A stretch of 64,000 nucleotides of DNA from positions 62,001-126,000 of the forward strand of contig JAEPQH010000003.1 in NCBI GenBank assembly GCA_017640605.1, read 5' to 3'. Origin of the DNA: Balneolaceae bacterium (GTDB lineage: Bacteria > Bacteroidota > Rhodothermia > Balneolales > Balneolaceae). The position numbers and the translations under genes were made by a program. The notes below the pieces were generated by a model that ran no database searches, was not told the DNA's origin, and was given only the letters and a program-made list of their open reading frames with translations. Each line of letters begins with the position of its first letter. Within the stretch, counting starts at the first letter, position 1. Of the stretch, positions 52,581 through 61,401 are shown one piece after another.

Positions 52581-53657
52581 CTATTGTGCAGCAATGGCAC
52601 TTTGCGATTCTACTACATTGATTCTCATTCCATCATTTAGGAATGCCGAGCCAATGGTGATTAGCTCTTCACCCGGCTCTAAGCCCGATTCTACAACTAC
52701 ATTACTTTTGTACGATGGACCAAGGGTTACCTCTTTTTCGAGGGCTACTTCTTTACCTTCTGAATTCTCGCCCAATACGTACGATACATACCTGCCATCT
52801 TTGCTGTAAATGAACTCTTCGCTCACCACAACCACATCATTTTGCTCCAAGGTTTTTAAGCGAATATTGGCAATCATATCTACTTTCATGCCTTCTTTTT
52901 TAGGCATATCAATTTCAATTCTAAACGTACGATTTTGTTGATTGATGGCACTACCAACAAAGGTGATTCGCTCGGCTAGCGTGTCTACGGCTTGCGTATC
53001 GAACCAGATTTCTACCTGATCGCCCTGAGATACGGCATTGGCATAACGTGCCGGAACACCTGCTGTAATTTTGAAATTGTCGGAGCCAATAAGGCGTACC
53101 ACTTGTGCTCCTGGACTTACCATCTCTCCCACTTCGAACATTATTTGTTCCACTACTCCGGTAAATGGCGCTTTGATATTTGTGTTTTCCAGATCAACTT
53201 TGATCGATTCTAAGGACGAAGCACTTTGCTCATAAGCATATTTTGCATTCAAATAATCGATTTCAGATCCGATACCATCTTCTTTATAGATTTTTTCCAA
53301 GCGCTCGTAGTTTTCACGAGCTTGTGCGGTAATTGCTTCTAATCGAGCCGCTTCTTGCTTTAATTTCGCATCGTCAATTTTAAGAATGGTTTGTCCGGCT
53401 CGTACTTGTTCGCCTTCTTCAACATTATATCGAAGAACTTTTCCGCTAACTTCTGCAGAAATCATAATATCATCCGACGTTTCAACCGTACCTACCACCC
53501 GAACAAAGCTGTTAAACTGGGACGGGTTGATGCTTAGAGTTCGAACATTTACAGTTTTAACCAATTCTTCAGTTTCCTGCGGGATTTCCTCTCCTCCCGA
53601 GCAGGCCGAAAAAATGATCAACAAACTTAAAATGCTGGCTATATAATTAGTTTTCAT
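52581..53657 (-). CDS. RND efflux periplasmic adaptor (MFP) lipoprotein
   Basis: 358 residues. ATG at 53657 gives MKTNYIASILSLLIIFSACSGG, a signal with a lipobox ending at Cys19; an upstream ATG at 53690, overlapping the TolC gene stop in ATGA, would only add 11 hydrophilic residues, though it might be used for coupling. Domains: lipoyl halves GTVETSDDIMISAEVSGKVLRYNVEEGEQVRAGQTIL and NIKAPFTGVVEQIMFEVGEMVSPGAQVVRLI around a coiled hairpin, a beta-barrel domain and the C-terminal membrane-proximal part (LGPSYKSNVVVESGLEPGEELITIG). It bridges the permease and the TolC channel. Confidence 0.92.
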   Translation of the reverse strand: MKTNYIASILSLLIIFSACSGGEEIPQETEELVKTVNVRTLSINPSQFNSFVRVVGTVETSDDIMISAEVSGKVLRYNVEEGEQVRAGQTILKIDDAKLKQEAARLEAITAQARENYERLEKIYKEDGIGSEIDYLNAKYAYEQSASSLESIKVDLENTNIKAPFTGVVEQIMFEVGEMVSPGAQVVRLIGSDNFKITAGVPARYANAVSQGDQVEIWFDTQAVDTLAERITFVGSAINQQNRTFRIEIDMPKKEGMKVDMIANIRLKTLEQNDVVVVSEEFIYSKDGRYVSYVLGENSEGKEVALEKEVTLGPSYKSNVVVESGLEPGEELITIGSAFLNDGMRINVVESQSAIAAQ

Positions 53658-53686
53658 GAGTGTGTGTGGATTCTGTGTGTTTAAAG

Positions 53687-55132
53687 TCATCGTGTGGCCT
53701 CCATATCAATAAATGGAACAATACCTGTAGCAAGATCAAACTGAGCTTTTGCTGTTAAATAATTAAATACCATAACTGTGTAATTAACTTCTGCTTGCCG
53801 AACCTGCACTTCCGCCTCGGTTACTTCGATTTGCGAACCAAGTCCGTTATCGAATCGTAGCTTTGCGCGTTCATAACCTTCCTGCGCTTGCTCTAGCGCT
53901 TTCTTGCGTGCATTTGCTGTTTCGAAAGCCATATTTAAGTCTTCACTGGCAGATGCAACTTCGTTCTGTGCATTTAGAATTCCGGCACGGAACTGCTCCT
54001 CTAAATCTTTTCGCGAAATTTGAGCTCTTTGAACATCGGCCACTCGCTTAAAGCCTTCAAATAATGGTAAGCTAAAATTAATGCCAAGCGTTTGGAATCG
54101 AACATTATTCTCGAAAAAGTCGGGTGTCCCCGGCTCCGCCGAACTCCATTGTAAATTATAAGTGGCACTTAATGAGGGCAAAAACCGACTTTTAATAGCT
54201 GTTATTTCCTGATCTTTTAAATCTAGTTGTGCATCGATGGTTCTCAAATCGCCACGATTATCCGCAAGTACTCCCTCGTTTAACACTTCCTCTTGGTAAG
54301 TGAAAGGGTTCATTTGATCGATGCGCTTCAGATCACTGTTTTCATCATTTGTTGATGTCTCCCCAAGAATATCAAACTCATTTAGATCTCCCATAACTTC
54401 AAAATCGTAGGCATAAGGTACGCCGATTACAAACTTCAGATTTCGATACGCTTCTAAGAGTGCGTATTCTGCCTCAATCAACAATGGGCGCTGATTACTA
54501 AGCTGAACTTGTAATTGAAGTACCGCATATTCATCAACCAAACCGGCATCTTTTCTGCGCTCATTCTCACTTAAATTCTGCTCTAAACGGTTTATTTGAG
54601 CCTGCTGCAAGCGTAATTGCTCCTTAGCAACCAGCACTTGATAATAGGCGATGCGCGTTCGGGTTACAATCTGTTGGCTTACTGCACGATAGTTTTCGTT
54701 TTGAACCGTACGGAAAATAGTAGCGGAGCTTAAACCAATAATCGTTTCGCCACGAAATAGCGTTTGTGTTACCGAAAAGCCTCCTTGCCAGTTATTATCG
54801 GTACCAAATGCAACGGGTACTAAGGTTCCCGGTTGCCCTCCAAAAAACTCACCGGGTAGAAATGAAACCGGAATTTCAATATTTCGGGTGTAGTTGATTG
54901 ACGATGAGATATTGGGGTAGATTTCGCTGTAGGCTATTTTTACTAACTCGTCAGAATCTTCGGTTGCGAGTAAAGCGCGTTTTACCTCAGGATTATTTGC
55001 CAGCGCCATTTCTATGGCTTTAGAAAGCCCTATTTTTTCTTTGGCCGTTTGTTGAGCCAATATTTCAGCATTGGGTAATCCGAAAACACATAGCAGGATG
55101 GCTACAACCCAAACCCCTATTCTTTGTTTCAT
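53687..55132 (-). CDS. TolC-family outer-membrane efflux channel
   Basis: 481 residues from ATG at 55132, which is followed by a signal peptide (GVWVVAILLCVFGLPNAEILAQ). Upstream in-frame ATGs fall inside the TetR gene. Two TolC repeats are visible, the first starting KIGLSKAIEMALANNPEVKRALL and the second at DLRTIDAQLDLKDQEITAIKSRFLPSLSATYNLQW; coiled-coil helical stretches alternate with barrel strands (FSVTQTLFRG, INFSLPLFEGFKR). The C-terminal YTVMVFNYLTAKAQFDLATG is typical. The exit duct of the tripartite pump with the adaptor and permease genes that follow. Confidence 0.92.
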   Translation of the reverse strand: MKQRIGVWVVAILLCVFGLPNAEILAQQTAKEKIGLSKAIEMALANNPEVKRALLATEDSDELVKIAYSEIYPNISSSINYTRNIEIPVSFLPGEFFGGQPGTLVPVAFGTDNNWQGGFSVTQTLFRGETIIGLSSATIFRTVQNENYRAVSQQIVTRTRIAYYQVLVAKEQLRLQQAQINRLEQNLSENERRKDAGLVDEYAVLQLQVQLSNQRPLLIEAEYALLEAYRNLKFVIGVPYAYDFEVMGDLNEFDILGETSTNDENSDLKRIDQMNPFTYQEEVLNEGVLADNRGDLRTIDAQLDLKDQEITAIKSRFLPSLSATYNLQWSSAEPGTPDFFENNVRFQTLGINFSLPLFEGFKRVADVQRAQISRKDLEEQFRAGILNAQNEVASASEDLNMAFETANARKKALEQAQEGYERAKLRFDNGLGSQIEVTEAEVQVRQAEVNYTVMVFNYLTAKAQFDLATGIVPFIDMEATR

Positions 55133-55148
55133 GTATAAAGTTTTAAAA

Positions 55149-55886
55149 TTAAGCATCATTATTTTCGGTGAGCACACTACGAGTGTTTGGTGAATGAGTT
55201 TCAGAAAATGACTGGGAGTCAGAGTTTTTATTGGATTCCGACTGGATCCCACAACCAATAAGCTTCATATAGCTCTTAAACATGGTTTCCATGTCAATTC
55301 CCAAGTGATCGAGCAACTTAAAATGCTCGGTATTTTGGTGCATATAGGCAGTATTTACCACTCCATGGGAGGTAGCCCACAATAATATGGCCAACTCATT
55401 TGGATCGTAGGTATTATTGATGGAACCATCTTGCATACCAATTTGAATAGCTCGAACCATCACCCGAAATCCTTCCTGTCGGTTTTGGGCGCATAATCCT
55501 AGATAATTACTGTTTTTTGCCTGATCTGTATCCTTGTAATTTTCGAGAAAACGCATGGCCCGAAAAAATTCGGGATGCTCTGAAGCGAACGTTAAGTAAT
55601 TGATCCCGATTTGATACACCATTTCTAATCCGGAGAGATTTTCCGTTAACACTTTGGTAGTCATGGCATTCATCATTGCGGATGCCTTATGACAAATTCC
55701 CAACACCAAATCGGTTTTGTTGTTGAAGTACAAATACAACGATCCTTTACTAACCTCGGCACGTTCGGCTACCTCATCCATATTCAGGCAGTCCAAACCT
55801 TTCTCCAGAATCAACTTCTGAGCCTCTTCCAGAATCATTGCACGCTTTAACTCTTTTTCGCGCTCTTTTCTTTCGGTAATTCCCAT
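55149..55886 (-). CDS. TetR/AcrR-family regulator of the efflux operon
   Basis: 245 residues. Helix-turn-helix at about 15-55: EAQKLILEKGLDCLNMDEVAERAEVSKGSLYLYFNNKTDL, close to the AcrR/TetR consensus. The ligand-binding domain follows; the last 35 residues are a hydrophilic Ser/Asn-rich tail. First gene of the TolC-adaptor-permease operon; the palindrome TGACTTTAAGTCA stands four bases before its start codon. Likely an autorepressor released by pump substrates. Confidence 0.9.
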   Translation of the reverse strand: MGITERKEREKELKRAMILEEAQKLILEKGLDCLNMDEVAERAEVSKGSLYLYFNNKTDLVLGICHKASAMMNAMTTKVLTENLSGLEMVYQIGINYLTFASEHPEFFRAMRFLENYKDTDQAKNSNYLGLCAQNRQEGFRVMVRAIQIGMQDGSINNTYDPNELAILLWATSHGVVNTAYMHQNTEHFKLLDHLGIDMETMFKSYMKLIGCGIQSESNKNSDSQSFSETHSPNTRSVLTENNDA

Positions 55887-55890
55887 ATAC

Positions 55891-55903
55891 TGACTTTAAG
55901 TCA
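55891..55903. promoter_or_regulatory. Palindrome, candidate operator of the efflux operon
   Basis: TGACT-TTA-AGTCA, a perfect 5+3+5 inverted repeat placed just before the TetR start codon (55886). It resembles the TGACT...AGTCA operators common for AcrR-type regulators. It lies so close to the start codon that the promoter must be upstream of or across it. Confidence 0.5.
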
Positions 55904-56034
55904 TTTTTTGAACAAGGGTCAAAAGGTACGTAGCTTTTTTGCACAATCCCAACAACCAATATGTAAACAAACGGTAAACAAAGCGTGTTCTGCCACGCAG
56001 ATTTATGTATCATTGTGACTCTTAATTCAGATTC

Positions 56035-56910
56035 TTGGCAAAAAAATACCTTACCGAACTCAGCTTAATCGTAGTTGCCGTTATTTGGGCACTCAACTTC
56101 AGTATCATTAAAGTAACGCTCGAAGAGATCGGTCCTTTCGCTTTTAACGCATTGCGTTTTGTATTTGCCGCGGCATTGCTGATTGGAGTAACCAAGTGGC
56201 GTGGCTTTCAAGTAATTGTTGATCGTAAACACTTACTCCCTGTGATTGGAATTGGGATGGTCGGCAATTTGGTATATCAGGTATTATTCATCGTGGGCGT
56301 GAATTACACCAATGCTGCAAATTCTGCTGTCATTCTAGGCACTATCCCGGTTTGGATAGCCCTCATGGCTCATTTGTTTACCGAAGAAAAATTAACCACG
56401 CCAAAAACCCTCGGTATTTTCTTCGCTTTTAGCGGGGTCGGCCTCATAATTTTCGGACGAAGTACCGGTTTCAGCTTTTCCAGCACAAGTGCACTAGGCG
56501 ATGTAATCGTATTACTCTCAGCGGTAGCCTGGGCGGCGTACACTATACTTTCAAAAAAATATCTTAAAGAGTACAACTCCACGCAGTATTCGGCATTCAT
56601 TTCTTTAATTGGAGTTATTACTTTAGTGCTGGTTGGGATTCCTGATTTACTTCAAACTGATTACTCTTCCATTTCATTAGCCGGATATGGCGGAATTTTA
56701 TACAGCGGATTACTTTCTGTGGGATTAGCCTATCTGATTTGGAATCGTGGCGTACATAAAATTGGTGCAGTTCGCACTGCTGCCTATCAAAACTTAGTGC
56801 CGGTTTTAGGAGTAGTTTTCGGAGTGGTATTATTGAATGAGAGTTTAAATTTGTTACAATATCTGGGGTCTGCTTCTGTTTTGGTTGGCATCTATTTATC
56901 CCGAATTTAA
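56035..56910 (+). CDS. EamA-family (DMT) transporter
   Basis: 291 residues, ten membrane helices in two EamA units (VVAVIWALNFSIIKVTLEEIGPFAFNALRFVFAAALLIG; then DVIVLLSAVAWAAYTILSKKYLKEYNSTQYSAFISLIGV). Start is TTG at 56035, MAKKYLTEL; no ATG precedes the first helix. A metabolite/drug exporter of unknown substrate. It is divergent from the TetR gene. No sequence reason ties it to the polysaccharide genes that follow. Confidence 0.88.
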   Translation: MAKKYLTELSLIVVAVIWALNFSIIKVTLEEIGPFAFNALRFVFAAALLIGVTKWRGFQVIVDRKHLLPVIGIGMVGNLVYQVLFIVGVNYTNAANSAVILGTIPVWIALMAHLFTEEKLTTPKTLGIFFAFSGVGLIIFGRSTGFSFSSTSALGDVIVLLSAVAWAAYTILSKKYLKEYNSTQYSAFISLIGVITLVLVGIPDLLQTDYSSISLAGYGGILYSGLLSVGLAYLIWNRGVHKIGAVRTAAYQNLVPVLGVVFGVVLLNESLNLLQYLGSASVLVGIYLSRI

Positions 56911-56971
56911 TTGTATGGCGGGTGTTCAAAGTCGTATATTCGCACTCATTCTAAAAAAAACGGTCTACAGA

Positions 56972-58768
56972 ATGTTCAAAAACGCTCGTTCTTTCGGAGC
57001 ACTCTTTAGTTTTCTATTTATTTTTTCATCTACTCTGGCTGCTCAAATTCAGTCTAATCAAAATACTCAGAGCCAGTCTTCCGGTTTAGGGAATCTATTT
57101 TATGTGGATGAAGCCGGCCTCGCACTTATCCAATCTGCAAGTCCTTTAGATCAGTTTATCGATCCTGATAATTATTATATGGGCCCTTACGATGTACTAT
57201 CCATTCAAGGAAAAGGGCTCGTCGAGTTTTCATATCGAGCCATTGTTGTAAATGCGAGTGGAGATATTAATGCCCCTTTAATTGGCACCGTTTCGCTCAA
57301 AGGCAAAACTTTCACTGAAGCCAAAACTATTTTACAAGAAGCATTTAAAGGACAAATAAAGGATACTGAAATTTCGGTTACACTCGATCAACCGAGACCC
57401 GTTAGCGTACATGTTGGGGGCAATATTCCTAATCCCGGTCGGTATGTAGTGCCCGCAGGAACTCGCTTTGATGCTCTAGTAACGGGTATTCGTGTTGAAA
57501 ATCAAGTAATTACTCCGTTAATAAATCAGACGACCGAATCGGTACTACAAGCTACAGCCCAACGGCCTTCTTACTCTGGCCTAAACTTCGACAAGCTCGA
57601 TGCAAAGGAACAGTCGGAGGCTGAAATCCAAAACGATGCTTTGGTGAAAATCAGCCAGCAGTTTGACTTGAGGCTGGTGAAAGTAACCCCGCTTTACGGA
57701 GACGCATATTTTGTTGATTTAGCAGGATACTTTAATAGCGGAAATCCGGATTTCGCACCGTTTATTCAGGATGGAGATCATATCACTTTAATAAACGCCT
57801 CTCCCGATCGTGCCACGGTAAGCATCTCCGGAGCAGTAAATAATCCCTTTACCGGATCGTATAGAATGGATGACTCCATTGAAAGAATGTTAGATATTGC
57901 CGGAGGATTTAGCCCGGATGCAGATTCCTCTTCCATCATTCGAATTAGAGACAACAACGGCACATTTGAACGAACCGAACTTTCCGATTCAGAAATAGAT
58001 CAAGTACTACCGGGTGATCAATTCATTGTTAGATTTCAAACAGCTGAACGTTCTTCGGGATCGGTATCTATTGAAGGTGAGGTAGATTTACCGGGTTCAT
58101 TTAGCATAACAAATTCTGAAACTACCATCGCCGATTTACTTGAAATGGCAGGAGGCTTAACGGATGATGCTCTTCCAAATGGAGCTTATTTAATACGCAA
58201 TGCAAAAGATAACCGCGGTGTAAATTCAACCACTTCCATCAATTTATCATTACTGAGTCGAAGTTCCGATCAGTTCTTAGAAGGATACGATTATTTGGAA
58301 TTCGAGCAGGCTCTGAATCCAAATCGTATGGCCTTAGACCTGACTTCCCCCACCGTATTACAGAACACTAAAGTGAGAAATGGCGATAGAATCTTCATCC
58401 CAAAAGATGAGCATACTGTGTCGTTAATGGGGCAGGTAAACAATCCCGGTTTCTACAATTATGAGCCAACAAAAACTGTACAGGATTATCTAACTGCTGC
58501 TAATGGGTTAACCATTGCGGCCGACGAAAATCGAATATTTATCATTAAAGCAGGAAGCAGAGCCTGGTACCATCCAGATGAAACAGAATTACAGTCAGGC
58601 GATATCATTTTTGTAGATCGTATTCCATTTGAAGATGTGAGTACTGGACGAAATTATATGCTAGAACTAGAACGCCAAAAATCGGAACGGGTCCGATTGG
58701 TCATGACTGGAATCGGAACCGTAGCAAGTTTGATTACGGCTTATGCAGCAATTAGAAGGTTGAATTAG
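56972..58768 (+). CDS. Wza-like polysaccharide export protein with SLBB domains
   Basis: 598 residues from ATG at 56972, which opens a signal peptide (ALFSFLFIFSSTLAAQ); the frame is open back to 56885 but without a signal. A Poly_export domain follows (DNYYMGPYDVLSIQGKGLVEFSYRAIVV, PLIGTVSLKGKTFTEAKTIL), then several SLBB domains (VHVGGNIPNPGRYVVPAGTRFDALV; VSISGAVNNPFTGSYRMDDSIERMLDIAGGFSPD; VSIEGEVDLPGSFSIT; VSLMGQVNNPGFYNYEPTKTVQDYLTAANGL). A hydrophobic C-terminal helix (VMTGIGTVASLITAYAAI) may insert in the outer membrane. No lipobox. It should export capsule or exopolysaccharide. Overlaps the convergent Wzy-like gene by 17 bases. Confidence 0.92.
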   Translation: MFKNARSFGALFSFLFIFSSTLAAQIQSNQNTQSQSSGLGNLFYVDEAGLALIQSASPLDQFIDPDNYYMGPYDVLSIQGKGLVEFSYRAIVVNASGDINAPLIGTVSLKGKTFTEAKTILQEAFKGQIKDTEISVTLDQPRPVSVHVGGNIPNPGRYVVPAGTRFDALVTGIRVENQVITPLINQTTESVLQATAQRPSYSGLNFDKLDAKEQSEAEIQNDALVKISQQFDLRLVKVTPLYGDAYFVDLAGYFNSGNPDFAPFIQDGDHITLINASPDRATVSISGAVNNPFTGSYRMDDSIERMLDIAGGFSPDADSSSIIRIRDNNGTFERTELSDSEIDQVLPGDQFIVRFQTAERSSGSVSIEGEVDLPGSFSITNSETTIADLLEMAGGLTDDALPNGAYLIRNAKDNRGVNSTTSINLSLLSRSSDQFLEGYDYLEFEQALNPNRMALDLTSPTVLQNTKVRNGDRIFIPKDEHTVSLMGQVNNPGFYNYEPTKTVQDYLTAANGLTIAADENRIFIIKAGSRAWYHPDETELQSGDIIFVDRIPFEDVSTGRNYMLELERQKSERVRLVMTGIGTVASLITAYAAIRRLN

Positions 58769-60098
58769 GAGAACTAATTTCCCTTGTAGAATCTAAGCCT
58801 TTAAATTCTTTAATATTAACTTTTAGCATTAAAATGATGCCAATTATCAGATATATAAAGGCATCGTAAAGTGCCCCACCATAAAACTGATAAAAAATAA
58901 TATAACAGGAAAAACTCGCAAGTAATGTAATTGCAAGTGGCTTAGTCTTTAAATCAACATTGTTGATAACTTGGACACCATCTGCAAATATCTTTACTAG
59001 AATTAAGATAAAAATAAGAAAACCAATCAGACCTAATTCCGCGAAAATTGTATAGAATACATTATGAGGCTCAACAACTCCAACCGACTCTTGTGTGCTG
59101 AAATAGCTTATAAAATTTTCTGAAAAAGCTCCAAATCCAACACCAATCATATTTGAGTCCATAAACATCCCAATTGCTGCTGATCCTAGCATTAGTCGAA
59201 TATTTGAGGATGTATCTATAGCTCCTCCTAATAATTCAAGGATTCTTTCACCATAAAGTAGAAATGAACTCCGAAGTGGCTGGACAGATAATATAATTAC
59301 CAACCCAATAAGTGATAAAATGGATAACTGAGGTACCTTTTTCAGGTATATCGTAATGATTAACAAAGTTAAGCCTAAAGAAAGAAATGCACTTCTTGAA
59401 TAAGAGGACACAAGCCCGATTATTAAAACAGCGATTGAAAAACTAAAAAATATCTTAGTTTTAATTTTATCTGTGGTTAGTACTAAAATAAAACTATAAA
59501 TGATTGGGAGGAAAAGCGACGCAGCAAATCGATTCGGATCAGCGTAGATGCCCCCTGCAGTAGCTCTGTCAATCTTAAGCCCTGAACTTAGTACATTTTG
59601 AATAGCGATCTGTGGGTTTAGAATATTTTCAAGAATTGAAATACAAGAAATTATAATCGCGGCAATAACAACGATGTTAATCATTAAGTCAAGTGATTCA
59701 ACTTCAACTTTGATTTGAATAATTAAAAATACTAGTAAACATAGAGTTAGAAGACGGATTAAATTTATGAGACCACCTTCTATTCCTTTTGAATAGAATA
59801 AAGAACCCGCCATTACTACTAATAACAGTAAAGTTAATGTAAAATAATTAGCTGTTTTCAATATTCGGTCGAAAAAAAAGATCTTAGTAAGTAAAAGGCC
59901 GATAAATAGAATGAGAATCACTTGAAATAAGGAAACAGGAAAAGACTCACCAAATATTGCGATAAAAATTCCCGAGCTTATTATAGAAGCTGCCAATGCT
60001 GGTAGTATATAATCTTCTTTGTGTATACTATTAATTATAAAATAGAAACACATAACAGTCATCAAAGACCCAAAAACAATTACTATGAAATCTATCAT
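58752..60098 (-). CDS. O-antigen ligase/polymerase (Wzy/WaaL-like) membrane protein
   Basis: 448 residues, about eleven membrane helices, and a large loop before the last helices. The O-antigen ligase family stretch shows RATAGGIYADPNRFAASLFLPIIYSFIL, VSSYSRSAFLSLGLTLLI and the conserved MIGVGFGAFSENF...VVEPHNVFYTIFAELGLIGFLIF; the PHNVF His and upstream Arg are typical catalytic-loop residues. It polymerises or ligates undecaprenyl-linked oligosaccharide in the periplasm. It lies 18 bases after the Wzz-like gene on the minus strand, forming a pair, and its 3' end overlaps the exporter gene. Confidence 0.87.
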   Translation of the reverse strand: MIDFIVIVFGSLMTVMCFYFIINSIHKEDYILPALAASIISSGIFIAIFGESFPVSLFQVILILFIGLLLTKIFFFDRILKTANYFTLTLLLLVVMAGSLFYSKGIEGGLINLIRLLTLCLLVFLIIQIKVEVESLDLMINIVVIAAIIISCISILENILNPQIAIQNVLSSGLKIDRATAGGIYADPNRFAASLFLPIIYSFILVLTTDKIKTKIFFSFSIAVLIIGLVSSYSRSAFLSLGLTLLIITIYLKKVPQLSILSLIGLVIILSVQPLRSSFLLYGERILELLGGAIDTSSNIRLMLGSAAIGMFMDSNMIGVGFGAFSENFISYFSTQESVGVVEPHNVFYTIFAELGLIGFLIFILILVKIFADGVQVINNVDLKTKPLAITLLASFSCYIIFYQFYGGALYDAFIYLIIGIILMLKVNIKEFKGLDSTREISSPNSTF

Positions 60099-60116
60099 TT
60101 ACATCAAGTCTAGATG

Positions 60117-61283
60117 CTATGTTCTTCGAATAATTTCTTTTATTCGATTTATTTCAGAATCTTCTCTCCGAGACGACTCTAAATACAGAACCGAAAGGCA
60201 GGCAACAACTATTGAGAAAATAAATCCAGCAATCACAAAGTATGCACGTTTTGGCTTGTATTTATATGTGGGCAAATCAGGATTATCTATTATTCTAAGA
60301 CCACTATTACTATTTAATAAATAAAGCTCTTGTTGTTCAAGTTGAGGAACAATGAATTCGTAGATCATATTTTGAATTTCAACTTCTCTGAATAATCGCG
60401 CATAGGTTAGAAACAAATCAGGCACATCTTTCAAATTTGGAGAAGCAAATTGAATTTGTTCATTATTATCTGATTTTTCAATGAGTTCCTCATATTTCTT
60501 ATTAAGCGCATTAATCTCAGAATTAATAGACTTATACTGAGACGAGCTTTGTCCAAAGTTGATCCTTATAAGTTCTAATTGAATTTCTTTTTCAATTATT
60601 TCTTGCTTTACTAAAGCAATATTCTCAATAAGAACTGACAATTGATTTTCAATCTCGAATATGCCATAAGTATTTTGGAATTCATTAAGCGCTTTTTCAG
60701 CTTGCTTTAATTCCAATTGATTTTTCCGAAACCTCTCTCTTATCAGTTCTAAACTATACTCACTATTCTCATTATTGATATTCTCCATTCTGGTAGAAAG
60801 AAAATCAATAATATATTCATTCATCTCTTGAGCAAAGTCTGGCGTTTCATCAATAACTCCAATTTTAACACTAACAATTGGATTGAAGCCCAACCCTCCT
60901 TCTCTCATTTCTTCAATCTGTATTCTCTCTGATAATTTTCTATATAAACTTTCCTTATAATCTTCCTCATACCTGTTAAAGAGGTCGAATTTATCTATTA
61001 ATGAATCTTTTAATGATTGGCTATTCAAAATTACTAAAATAGTTTCTCCTCCAACTTTCCTTTGGCCAGAATTTAATGAACCTATGCTTTGTAAAATACC
61101 TCCAAAACTGCCAAGTGACTGATTTGTTTGTATTACCTCTGCCCTTGAAATATAGGTTTTTGTTAGCATCAAACTTATCACCAATGAGATGATTGTTATT
61201 AGCGATACAATCATTATAAATACGCGTAAGTTCTTTATAAACGGAATGATTAAATCTGAAATCTTAAAAAAATCTTTAGCCAC
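60117..61283 (-). CDS. Wzz-type chain-length determinant / polysaccharide co-polymerase
   Basis: 388 residues with one membrane helix near each end (FIMIVSLITIISLVISLML, about 22-40; AYFVIAGFIFSIVVACLSVLYL near 355), the layout of Wzz. Between them is a long periplasmic helical part with coiled coil (SLELIRERFRKNQLELKQAEKALNEFQNTYGIFEIENQLSVLIENIALVKQEIIEKE). The proline-rich segment before the last helix, LRIIDNPDLPTYKYKPKR, is the conserved Wzz motif. No Walker motifs, so not the kinase-fused Wzc form. It sets chain length for the Wzy-like polymerase encoded next. Confidence 0.88.
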   Translation of the reverse strand: MAKDFFKISDLIIPFIKNLRVFIMIVSLITIISLVISLMLTKTYISRAEVIQTNQSLGSFGGILQSIGSLNSGQRKVGGETILVILNSQSLKDSLIDKFDLFNRYEEDYKESLYRKLSERIQIEEMREGGLGFNPIVSVKIGVIDETPDFAQEMNEYIIDFLSTRMENINNENSEYSLELIRERFRKNQLELKQAEKALNEFQNTYGIFEIENQLSVLIENIALVKQEIIEKEIQLELIRINFGQSSSQYKSINSEINALNKKYEELIEKSDNNEQIQFASPNLKDVPDLFLTYARLFREVEIQNMIYEFIVPQLEQQELYLLNSNSGLRIIDNPDLPTYKYKPKRAYFVIAGFIFSIVVACLSVLYLESSRREDSEINRIKEIIRRT

Positions 61284-61401
61284 TAGAATTTTCTATTGTC
61301 GAAGGTTAAAATGTTACTGAATATAGGTATCATTTATATTACTTTTCTCAATTGTAAATCCAGACATTTTACCTCTTAATCATAAATAAATAGCGAGCAT
61401 T

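Noticed and set aside
61311..61379. Short plus-strand frame MLLNIG... considered as the true start of the flippase
   Set aside because: It is in a different frame from the flippase and ends in a stop before the conserved region, so it could only contribute through a frameshift.
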